From Monarcha castaneiventris obscurior (Eukaryota; Chordata; Aves; Passeriformes; Monarchidae), in assembly GCA_026261815.1 (NCBI GenBank), contig JAMPIT010000174.1, positions 5,270,001 to 5,334,000 of the forward strand: a DNA stretch of 64,000 bases, in the 5' to 3' direction. Of the stretch, positions 9,214 to 19,570 are shown one piece after another. Numbering within the stretch: the first letter of the stretch is position 1; the number at the start of each line of letters is the position of its first letter. Made by a program: the position numbers and the translations under genes. The notes beneath the pieces are model-generated. The model saw nothing but the letters and a program-made list of their open reading frames with translations, had not been told where the DNA came from and made no database searches.

Positions 9214-12200
9214 TCTAAAGGATAACCCTTGAAAATGACACATCTACAGAAAATTGCACACACACAAGTCTTGCCTTTGGGTAGAAGCAGATTATTTTTG
9301 CATACAAATACGAGCAGATGGAGGCAGCACAGAGAACTCTGCCTATTGCTCTCCCATGTGCACTGATTGAATCTCTGAACCTGCAGTCTACAGTTACCAT
9401 ATTGGAAATATTGCCACCAGCTTTCAATAAGGGAAGAAATATAGCTTTGTTTTGCATTTGGAGTCTTTGTATTACAAATCAGTGCCTATAAACCAGGAAA
9501 AGAGAAGATTATTTTTTGGTAAAGCATCAAACAATGCCTTTACATGCAGTAATATACGTCACTTGTTTTTCCACACCCTAAGATGCAGTGGAGAGTTCCA
9601 AAGTTTAAATAGTTCTATGATAATGAACCCTCTGGTACACTGTTTAATAATTCTGCATGTTAACATAAATACTTTTAATCTACCTTACTGCAGTGACTGC
9701 TATTCAGTGTTTTGAGTCTGACCTAGTCCTGCAGCTCCCTCTACTGAAAATTAGTTCCCTTGAAAATAACTCCACATTTCAAAATACAGCAGTCATTTTT
9801 AAGGTAGTCTGGCAACTCCATTTCCTATGTCTCCCTACAGATGAGATTCGCAGTAACGTATTTCAGTTCAAATTACATGTCACTTCACACCAGTGATTTC
9901 TACTTTTAATTTTCTTTACAGGATTCAATGTGATCAAACAATGATAGATGCTACATAGTTGCTTTTGTCTCGAAGAACTGAACAATTTGAACAGTGTCTT
10001 CCTTAAAAAGGGACAGAAACATAGGTCAAGCAGGGTGAAAGTACAATCATAAATTTTAGCATCTGGGACCCTTGTTCATGTACCAACATTCTCAACTCCA
10101 CTGAATTTGCCTGTGTTGCAAGTATCTTAAACACACTATTAAAGATGGCTTAAATATTTGTTTCCACCAGGTCTCAGGTAGTTCTAGTTCTCACTTTGCT
10201 CTGCCCTAAGCAAGTGTGGACAAATGTAATAAATAGAGAAAATCAGCTGCCATATGTGTTAGGCAGAGAGCCTGCAAGGACAGACAAATGATCTGTCATT
10301 TTCAGTCAGTGCCACATGGTGTATGGGAGGTGGGGGCAAACCTGACTAGATCTGGTGTGGCTTTTCTTTCCCTGCCAGCTCCTGGCTCTCAGACCCAGCC
10401 CTGTTTGCTCCTTTTATGGCCACAGCAGCATTTCTGAGCACTCCTGCTCTCCCTCAGCTTTTCCTCTTCCTCATTGCTGTTCTGACTTTTCACAAATCCC
10501 ATTACTTTGTTTTACTGGTCCTTTCTGGAGTTCATGTACGATACCTGTAGTACTGGCCTGATAATACTGCTCTCTGTTCCTTTGGTCTCCTTTTCTCCAC
10601 CTTTGCACTCCCTCAGTCTGGCTGCCTGCTGCTCCAGCACACAGGCTATCAGGCTCTTCTCTATGTTGTTTCTCGTCTAGAATTTTTCTGTTTGATTTTG
10701 TGATGCAGACATATATGCAGAAACAAGGGACTCACTTACTTGTACATCTCTGAGAAGAGATGTTTGACATCTGGACATGTCTTTGGGCACCCAAGGGTTT
10801 TTTACCTTGTGGTATATCCAAGCCACACAGATCAGCTTTGGGTTTCTGGCTTTGTGAGTGTTTTTCCGTCTGAGTGTTTGAAAATTCTCCAAAACTCCTT
10901 TTACCAAGGGGAAATATTGATGTATAATAAATTATTGACAAGAGCAATAGGAAATTATTATTTGTTATGTATAGTTCAATTGAAAATAAGTGCATGGTCC
11001 CCAAGGGAGCATATAAAAACCAAGTATCACTGATATGAGGCTACGTAACGTCACCATTAGGGTAAGGCATTGTCACATTCATACTTCTTTTCTGTCTAAA
11101 AGACTAGGTAAAAGAAGCACATTGCTGTGAACTGCGAGCTTTTCTTATTTATTTCTACATTAAAAGGTATCTCCAAGGAAACAGAACTACTCTGAGGCAC
11201 TGCTAAGGTGTTTGTTCCTTCTCTTAACCTTCCAAGAGCCATCTTTATCGAAAGCCTTTAAAAAATAATGATTTCTTTAGCATGTACAAGTATGAACAAT
11301 ACGAATGTCAATATTTATGCTCTACATATTTTCTTCTGTATAGCAGAGCAATGATATATGTGTAAGAGCAATTTTGCAGAAAATAGAGTGGAGCAATTTC
11401 AGGGCAAATGTTCCTTGCACTTCCTACTATGAGCTGGCCTGTTTACAATGGGATCCATAATCCACACAATACTTGACTGAAGTGCATCCTAATGCTTGTA
11501 ACTGGCTTTCATCAGAAGCCACAAGCCAGAAAATGGCTGTTGCTATGGCCAAAAGGGCTGTGCAGTCTGTGTTTCTGTGGGCATCTTTAAATTCAGGAGT
11601 ATGAAGATCCCTGGGGCCGGTAGTGGAAAATGATAACAGAGAACACAAATCTACTGAAAAGGTAGCAGGAGAAGTACCAATCCCTGTGGTGTAGCACTGG
11701 AGGAATAATACAGAGCAGAGAAAACTGCAAGCTGAAGCCAGACCTCTGCAAGTTGATGTATCCCAGGTCAGGTTACTGGCTGAGCCCAAGTCTCAGCCAG
11801 TGGCATGTTGATTACAAAATCCAAACTGACTGCGCTTTGGAGCCTTTGGCATGTGACCATTCCTCTTCAACAGCCTTACATAAATGTTTTGAAATTCAGC
11901 TGCTCCTCAACAGAGCCTTTGGCAGTCAGTACCTTGCTGAATGCCAGAGGGTTTCCTCCTCTTCTGAAGGGCAAAGGGACAAGACATGAATGGCTGGTCA
12001 GCTGTGTCCTCAGTGATGGAAATCATCTCCTTTGACCTTTAATAGAGCCACATCAGTTTGCCATGGATGAAAATCTGCTGCTCTGCCTAGCTGATATGTA
12101 TGTTAAATCCAAGCACTTATCAGGAAGTATTGCACTGAAAATCTGAACAGACTTTGCACCCAAGGTGTGACCTCTGAAATTGTGCTCTGTCAGCTCTGGC

Positions 12201-12389
12201 AATGAAGTAACTTTTTATTCTAATTCAGTGTACTCTGAACCAGAGGAACTAGACTAATAGGAGTGTTAGGTTTATTTCCAGCTGAGTTTTGAGTAAAGCA
12301 AGTTTGCATTTTCTGTTGAATACACAAGGCCATCTAAACAGAGGAGAGGAGAAGACAGTCTATTGACATTATGTAAAGGCAGCATATCA

Positions 12390-12560
12390 GTTTAAAGGGT
12401 TCTGTTTGCCTCGAAGAGTGTGAAGGAGACTATTTAATTACCTGTCTAGGGTTGACAAAGATAAACACCCTGTTATTATTCTACGTATTTGCTTGTAACT
12501 CAATTAAGGATGTGTACTTAATTGTATCACCAATATAAAGAAATAAGTGTTAAGGTGTTT
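12390..12560. promoter_or_regulatory. Candidate conserved non-coding block (TAATTA plus forkhead-like site)
   Basis: A repeat-free AT-rich segment contains TAATTA (12435-12440), then GACAAAG next to ATAAACA (12454-12467), then further AATTAAG/TTAATTG cores. TAATTA is the generic homeodomain core and ATAAACA matches the forkhead core. The texture resembles vertebrate conserved non-coding elements, but conservation was not tested. Confidence 0.25.
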
Positions 12561-13719
12561 GAAAGCTAGAGGAAATGAGATGTCCCTCAAGAAACACAAA
12601 AGGTCAGAGAGTAGAGAAAGCAAGGAAGCATAAAATTATGGCATTGGTATTCAACTAAGATCAGAAGAGAAGGGCTGTGTTATCCGAATTCCCAATTGTA
12701 GGTTGAATTGAGGAGTTAACAGAAAAAGCAGAGCAACACGGCACAGCAGGATGAACTAAATCAAACGTCTAGCCATTCTGACAGTGGTAAAGGAGAGCTT
12801 ATGTTCTCGAGTTATTTCAGTAACATTGAATGGTCCCCGGCATATCTACAATATTTGCTGTCTTCTGTGAACAACACTTGTGAATGGTAACATTTAATGC
12901 ATGGCACTAAGTGATCAGCTAGTTTCATTTTTCTGTTTCCCCATATTAATTTTCCCATTAAAAATACAGAAACAACCAAGGAGATGAGTTTCGGAGTTTT
13001 GTTTCAAATTTAAGATTAAGACACAGGGCTGTCTGATCATTTTCCTACCTGTCCCTTCTAATGTGCTTACTCTTTAGCATGGACTATGATTGCATATATC
13101 ACATAAGCCAAACTGGTTTAGCCCCACCTTCACCGGATGCACATTAGCCTTATCATTTTGCACAGCAAACACAGAGGAACAGGATGTATTGCCCCACAGA
13201 GGTGCAGTCTTTGGAAACCTGCCCCTCAGAAAGTGGCTATTCCTGCCAAGATCAGCACAGTGGCATGGTCCCAGCCTACCATCACCAAGGTGGTGAGAGG
13301 AGGGGTGATATGATACTACAGCATGGCACAGCCACAGGTTGGCCCTGTTTTGTGGCCCCATAGCAGGACAGGCAGTGCCAGACCATGATCCATAATTGCA
13401 TCCCAAACTGTTGTTTTAGGAGCAGGCTCAGAAGAGTAAGTCATTAGGTAACTTCTTACTGTTTCTGACTCTTCCTGTGGAATCAAGTGCTCTTATTGGT
13501 GCAAGCCTGAGGAGGACAGAAAACAGGCAGGGGACATCACTTGGCCGTGTTGGGTGGGAGATGGCTCTTCTGGGATGCTCAGACAGCAGAGAACTGAGGG
13601 AAGCAATTTTCCCTTCTTCTCCCCTGTCAGTACAATGTCTCCATCTAATCTTCCTTTTGACACACCTGACAACATAAACATGTTCTTTGCAACCCCAGGA
13701 GGCATTCCCATCTGCAATT
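12561..13719. other. Intergenic DNA, no gene seen
   Basis: Mixed-composition non-coding DNA. The overlapping frames at 13074-13406 (-) and 13477-13677 (+) have shadows on the other strand and no recognisable protein signature. Confidence 0.5.
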
Positions 13720-13960
13720 TATCATTGAAATTATTTGATTAAATTAATTTTGCTCTTTATAATTTTTTTTCTTAAATTACCTCAGCACTTTCAGAGGAAA
13801 ATGTGGGGTTTTTTAATCAATCTGACAGCTGATTGTTTTGAGGTTTTTTTACAGCATCTGACACAGCTGACACCACTGTTTTTATCATAAATATCTGCCA
13901 CATTAGTTTAAAACTGTGATTAAAGCTGCTCCACATGCTGCTGGCAAGGCAGCTGGACCT
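13720..13960. promoter_or_regulatory. Candidate regulatory block with PBX/MEIS-like and E-box motifs
   Basis: AATCAATCTGACAGCTGATTG (13815-13835) packs a PBX-like ATCAATC, a MEIS/TGIF-like TGACAG (13823-13828) and an E-box CAGCTG (13826-13831). About 35 bases later a second CAGCTG is followed by ACACC (13864-13874). The close repetition of CAGCTG with TGACA-type half-sites is suggestive of an enhancer. It remains an inference. Confidence 0.25.
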
Positions 13961-14481
13961 GCACGAATTACAATAATAACCACAGAAGCTCCTTCCTGGG
14001 AAGAGTGCTGTTTCTGTAGTCGTGTCAGACAAGTGCTGCCTTTTAAGAATGATTGCTCTGCTCTAAATGACACTTTTGGCTTTCTCTTAGAAAAGTAAGT
14101 TATTTATTTTCCTGTGATTTTAACTAAAGAACACTATCATCCCTAGAGAACAATTTTGTTTTTCAGCACTGGAGCAATTACTTTCAGCTGTATCAAGTGC
14201 CTGAAGTATAAAAGTCTGTGGTTTCATGGGTTTGAAAAATGCCTGCTCTTAAGGACTCCTAAGCTACATTCTCCACGGCCCTTACCAGACCCACAATTTC
14301 AGAAGAAGATAGCTGCTTATCACATGGCCAATGCTTCCTTCCCATTTGCCATTTGTGAGAAAGTATGTACATAACTGGGGGATGGTTATAGTCAGAGCTG
14401 AAACAGGAGGTGGATGTACACGCTTATGATGCCATCATTAAGACAGCAGAATTCTGACTCGTACAAGACAATAACCACAGG
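13961..14481. other. Intergenic DNA, no gene seen
   Basis: I see no supported gene, repeat or regulatory cluster here. Confidence 0.5.
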
Positions 14482-14688
14482 GTCATAGAACTGCCCAGGT
14501 TTGCAGGGACCTCAAAAGACCATCTGATCCAACCTTTTGTGGGAGAAGGAGCCTAACTGACATTACCTGGCATCCTAACCAACTGCATCTTGAAAACCTC
14601 TGGCAACAGGGACTTTGCCACACCCTTGGGGAGGTTATGCCACTGAATGACTGTTCCCGCTGTAAAAAATTTCTTTCTTGTGTTGAGG
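14482..14688 (-). mobile_element. CR1 LINE fragment, antisense, left part (split by an LTR)
   Basis: The antisense CR1 3' end begins GGTCATAGAACTGCCCAGG and continues through 'CATCTGATCCAACCTTTTGT', 'TTGGGGAGGTTATGCCACTG' and a TTTCTTTCTTGTGTTGAGG segment. The element continues beyond the LTR insertion at 15323. The last five bases (14684-14688, TGAGG) are the left copy of the LTR target-site duplication. Confidence 0.85.
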
Positions 14689-15317
14689 TGTGCCGGTTTG
14701 GACAAATTTGGAGGAAAATATCCTCTGATAGAAGGCAGGTTACAACCACCCCTCCCCCACCAGGTTTGGGAAAAAAATTTTCCTCAGAGGGAAGTGAAAG
14801 AGATAAAAACTATTTACTTAACAAACACACAGGAAAAGGATAAAAATGCTGAATAATAAAACTTCTTGCTGTGGAGAGAAACCTGGGAAGATTTCAGAGT
14901 CCTTCTGTAGGTGTGGTCTCTCTCCTTCTCCTCAGAGCTGGGTTGTGGACCCACCTCTGGGGCCTTAGTGGAAAATTCTCCCAATATGGTCTGATGTTGA
15001 GACAGCCCAGAAGAGAAGAAAGGAAAAAACTGAAGTCCCAGGAAAACAAAGTTCAACTCCCCGTCTCCCTCCAGAGAAAAGGAGCTAAAAACTGGCTGAA
15101 AAGCAAGAAAGGTGCTTCCCCTGCTCTTGCTGCCGCAGCAGGAGAACACAGAGGAGTGTGTATCTGTGTCCCTGAACAGCTGCTTTGAAAAGTTCACTTG
15201 GTCTTTTCCTCTCCCCACATCTCAGGCTCAGCTTAAAGGCACAGAAAGGCACAAAATTAATTTCTGGGCATAGAGCAACAATAGGGGATACAACATCATA
15301 AAGTCACCCCCAAGACA
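14689..15317 (-). mobile_element. Solo LTR of an endogenous retrovirus, complete, with 5-bp TSD
   Basis: A 629-bp unit begins TGTGCCGGTTTGG and ends CCAAGACA, giving the canonical TG...CA ends. It is flanked by perfect TGAGG repeats at 14684-14688 and 15318-15322. Removing the LTR and one TSD restores a continuous antisense CR1, so this is a clean insertion followed by loss of the internal region. On the minus strand an AAGTAAATAG stretch near 14815, followed by TTTTTATCTCTTTCACTTCC, resembles the poly(A)/R zone of avian LTRs, so the sense strand is probably minus. A 5-bp duplication fits ERVL- or ERV1-type integrases better than the 6-bp ERVK/alpha type. No retroviral genes are present. Confidence 0.85.
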
Positions 15318-15595
15318 TGAGGTAAAACCTCTCCTGGTGCAACTTGTATCTGTTACCTCTTGTCTACATCATGAGCTGCCTTGTGAAGAGAAGGAGACCT
15401 CCATCTTCTTTGTAGCCACATTTTAAGTACTGGAATACTTGATGAGATCCACACTGCACCTTCTCTTCCCTGTGGATTAAAAACATAGCTCCTTCAGCCA
15501 TTCCTCAAAGGGCAGGATCTCCACTTCCTTGGTCATCTTCATAGCCCTCCTTGGGACCCTCTTTCTGTGCTTTTCTTGAATTATCAGGACAGAGG
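15318..15595 (-). mobile_element. CR1 LINE fragment, antisense, right part
   Basis: After the right TSD copy (15318-15322) the antisense CR1 resumes with AAAACCTCTCCTGGTGCAACTT, then 'GTTACCTCTTGTCTACATCA', 'GAAGAGAAGGAGACCTCCAT', TCCTTCAGCCATTCCTCAAAG and CATAGCCCTCCTTGGGACCCT. It fades after about 15595. With 14482-14688 it makes one CR1 copy of roughly 480 bases. Confidence 0.85.
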
Positions 15596-18559
15596 TGACC
15601 ATGGTGGCATGTCCTGACAAGTGCTGGGGGCGTTCACAATTATGACTCTAACTAGAGAGCTTCTGCCTTGTACAGGGACAAGATACCACTGACTGCCAGC
15701 AGCTTCATGCTCTGAGAGACACCACCTTCCAGGTCCCCCCTCTGCCAAGTTTCTACCCGCCAGCTTCCCTTGCACTTGGGTAGGCTCCACCTACCACAAT
15801 GCTGGCAGGACTCTGCCATGTCTTGGAGTGTCCCCACATCTTCTGAGCAGAGAATTATGGCACCAGCTCCCCTCCCAGAGCAAGGAGGTAAGCAACCTTG
15901 GTGACCAAGTCGTGTGTGGCCATGGCCACTGCCTAGGTAGCACACGCATGTTTTTTTGAATGAGGCTAGTCCCTGATGCTGGAGCAAGGAGAACAGGACC
16001 ACACAGCTGAAGGCTAGATGCAATGGCATCTTGTCAATGTGAGAGTGTACACCTGTGCTGATAGTTGATTATTGACATGAATCAGGATCATATTGATGAA
16101 CAATCCACTGAGGGAAAGTCTTAAAAGAGCACTTCATAAGAGCAAAACATAAATAAATACAGATCAATCTATAATTCAGGATTACCAGAGGCATTTTGAC
16201 ACTCAATTCTTGCCACACTGAATAATTAATACATTCTTTGTGCTAGAAGTAAATAATGTACATGCAACATAGCATCCACAAAATGGTATTAAATGCATAA
16301 GACCATGCTATTGCCATCTACTCATGATAACATCCAGGGGAAAAAAAGCAACAACTCCCCAGACCAGAACGGTAAACAATGACAAAACAAAAAATAATGA
16401 TACTTGTAGTAATCTGGGCCACTCTTCAGTTCTTACGGGTTTAAGACAAAACACACAGTCACCAGCTAGAGTCAACATTTATGGCTTGTATTCTGCTAAA
16501 AATCATTTTTTTGCCCTGTCTTTCCATCCTTTAATGGTATCACACTCCATTATGAGCCTCTCAGTGTCACAGAGCCCCCTCAGACCCAGATGAAAGCAAC
16601 AGCACTGGGGTTCACAGCTCTTTCCAGAGCAGCTTCTTTGTACTCATATAAAATCTCAGTCATCATTGCCCCAGTTGGTTTAGGTGACCTGGATTAGAAA
16701 GTATTGGAGATTAAAATAACAGCAAATATTTTTGGCAAATAAAATAAATTAGATTGGTGTACATAAGCTGGTTGACTGTGCTGCCAGGGATCCATTGCAC
16801 TGGTGAAAGCCCCATGGCTGTGGAGCAGGATGATGGTTTATGGTCTGGTGGCCATGAAGGGGTGGCAGCCTGGGCTGGGAAGCAAGAGAGGTTGTACCTG
16901 GAGACACACACAGCAGGAGACAGAGGACAGGTCCCGAATGCAAGCTACCACACTTGGCCTGGTACATTTATCACTAGCTCCTGCTCAGAGAACCTAAAGG
17001 AGCAGACTTGGGCATTGCAGGAGGCTGTTTGGCTGTTAAATCCTCTGACTTTCATCTACAATCCAGTTTTCAGGTCTCATGGACAAGGTCTGCAGCAAAA
17101 GTCTCAGGTCAAGCCACACATGTGCATTATGCAGTGCCTTTGCAATGGCCTTTAGACAGGCTGTCAGCAGAATTGCTGTCACCACCTCTCCTGAGATGTC
17201 TGTGAAACCTACTGCAATTATTGTGGCCGCTGGCTCTTTTCCGTGCATGCCCAGGCTGATGACTAGTACTGGTTAGTGCATGGTCTCCAAGGGAATTTGT
17301 GAACGTGCCCTGCAAGTACATCAAGACACTAATTTGTTAGCATACCCTCTAGTATGAGGTTGAAATTAGACCTTGAGTTCCTTCCTATCCCATTAACCTG
17401 AGGCTAAGAGGTGAAGAGGACGGGTGAGCCAGCCCATGGTGCTGTTTCCAGCTTTGGACACTGCAATGGCCAGCTGCTGTGACCAGTGGTAGTGCACACA
17501 CAACTCCCAAATTCCTGCTGATGACTCCTGGCAGTCAGTCACAGCCCACTGTCACTGACTCAGTCTGAGTGACAACTGTGACTGCTTCTCCTCCATCAGC
17601 CCCTTCCACATAAACCTTCTCTGTCCTTGGCTCCTCACCTCCTCCAAACTCTCTGACATGGCTCTCACTGCTTCCTGGGGATGCATGCAGGCAAGACAAG
17701 GCAACCATCTGCCACAACTTCTGTCCTGGAGGGATCCCCTACCTGTGTGGGTGGCTAGTTTGCGTGTCTTGGAAGGTGAATGCCTAGGAACTTCTGCCAA
17801 ATGGGGAAAAAGGTGCAGTGTGGTCTGTGATGGCAGAACATTTCATGATATTGCATAGTGGGGGAAGGCTTGTGAGTCATGCATGTGGGTTGGGGTATAA
17901 AGCTCCTGTGTGACTCTGATGCATCTGGGGATGCTGCCAAGGAGGATTTCTGCCTCTCTGGGCTCTTCTGTGATGAGTACCCGTGAAGAGTGGGAAGCTG
18001 AGTAAGGGAAACTCGTTATTTCCTTCATAACTGCCAAATATCCTCCATATTTTTTTCCTTCTCTTGTCCCCAACTTATTAAAGAGAAGTTAAAGTTCACA
18101 GTGAGAGTTAAAGTTCACAGTGTGCACATGTTCCCATCAAAAAATATGAGAAGCCTGAAAACATGGATAAAGGACAGGATGCCAGTAACCCAGACCGGGC
18201 TGTACAGTGGGGACTGCTCTCCTCTCCAGAGACTTGTGCTGGAGTAGCACTTGTGGCTGGGGAAGGCAGCCTGCAGCCCCATCCTTTAATCAGGCTTTGC
18301 AAGAGATGGATAACTGTGACACGGCTCTCAGGTGTGTGGCCAGCCCCTGTCCCGACCAAGCTGGGCACCTTCACTGCCTGCTGGGCACATGTGGCATGAG
18401 GGAGCAGGACTGTGCATCCATCTGGGAAAGGCAGGGGATGAGAGTGCTGGGTGATGGATAGCACGTCTTCCAGTCACCTCTCGGGCATGAGGGTGTGAGC
18501 TAGCAAATGAGCCTAAATGGGGCTGAGCGGCTCGAAATGAGTGTCTGGACATCTGAGGT
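15596..18559. other. Intergenic DNA, moderately GC-rich, no gene seen
   Basis: Many frames are open on both strands here (for example 15652-16029 minus, 16754-17155 plus and 18108-18464 minus), as expected for a GC-richer, CpG-poor stretch. None shows a recognisable domain or consistent splice context. A 16-bp direct repeat lies at 18088-18122. Confidence 0.5.
18088..18122. repeat. Tandem duplication, 16-bp core, 19-bp period
   Basis: GTTAAAGTTCACAGTG occurs at 18088-18103 and again at 18107-18122. Each copy holds AAAGTTCA, a nuclear-receptor-like half-site. It is probably a replication-slippage duplication. Confidence 0.7.
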
Positions 18560-18730
18560 GTTATTAGCAATCCAGGGGAATTAGATCTGCTGTCTGGGGC
18601 AATTGCATCATTACTCAGTGTAAGTTCATACCCAGAGGGGGAAGTTCACTCTTTGAGAGCCCTAACTAGGGCAGATGAAACTCAGTCGCTGGGCCTATAG
18701 ATAATTAATAATGCTCTCAGTACATTTAGG
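18560..18730. promoter_or_regulatory. Candidate regulatory block with C/EBP-ATF-like and TAATTA motifs
   Basis: ATTGCATCA at 18602-18610 is the reverse complement of TGATGCAAT, the C/EBP-ATF composite element core. TAATTA lies at 18702-18707. The region between is repeat-free. The motif match alone is weak evidence. Confidence 0.25.
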
Positions 18731-19536
18731 CCATTTTTCTCTTTGTCTTTTATTCCAGGAGAGACAACCTTTATTATTTTATTAATTTGCTTGTATTACT
18801 TAAAAAGTAATTCATGTACAGAGTAGATTGCTTGTGATATTTCTTCACTGCCAGTATGACTTGACAAAATGGCTATGAAAGCTTGCCCATAGCTCAGAGA
18901 GCAAGAGTCTGAACAATGGTGCTGCCACCTCCAGCCATAACATAGGAAGGTGCCAGCACTCACCTGGCATTTCCCTAGCTTGGGGACAAAGTCTGCCCTT
19001 TGGAGGAACACAGCAGAATTATATTACAGAAAAATATTACAATTATTATGAGCTTTCATTGATTCTGTGAGTTTGTATAAATTGGGCAAATAATTCTATT
19101 TCCTATACATTCTACCATGTCTTGAGGGGACTGCACCATTTGAAGGTAAAAGGGTCAGGACTTCATTCCTTGTTTTTGTGTATATTATGTTATTTTAGCT
19201 CATCAATTTCCATGACTTTGTTTCTGTTCTTAAAAAACATTTCATGTGAATGTTTTGACCTCACAAGCTAGCAGTCAGGTTTACTCCCTGAAGTGTCTTG
19301 AGAGGGGTGGAGGGCTGCTTTTTTCTGTGATTTTTATGGGAGTTTATTACTTGACTACAGTTCATGTCTGGCTAATACATATTTTCTCCACAGCGATCAC
19401 TTTCAAAGCATCTTTTTCATTTGCTCCCCTTCCTTAAAACCTGTGGTCAGAGGTTTCTATTTATGCTTTGTGTCTCCTACTGACTGTATAGGATAGCTCC
19501 CAGAATAAAGTCAAACTCCTCACTGGACATAAACGG

Positions 19537-19570
19537 CACTGGTCATACTGATCATACACTGGTCATACTG
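19537..19570. repeat. Tandem duplication, 14-bp core, 20-bp period
   Basis: CACTGGTCATACTG occurs at 19537-19550 and 19557-19570, embedded in a short array of related GGTCATACTG units. Confidence 0.7.

Larger units (their letters stand above)
8593..12389. other. Intergenic DNA with two palindromes, no gene seen
   Basis: No exon or interspersed repeat is recognised. A cluster of inverted repeats lies at 9071-9213 (separate entries). The frames at 11427-11789 (-) and 10740-11033 (+) lack recognisable motifs and splice context. Confidence 0.5.

Noticed and set aside
16754..17155. 133-codon plus-strand frame with overlapping frames at 16803 and 17008
   Set aside because: Several frames on both strands are open over the same bases and none has a recognisable motif.
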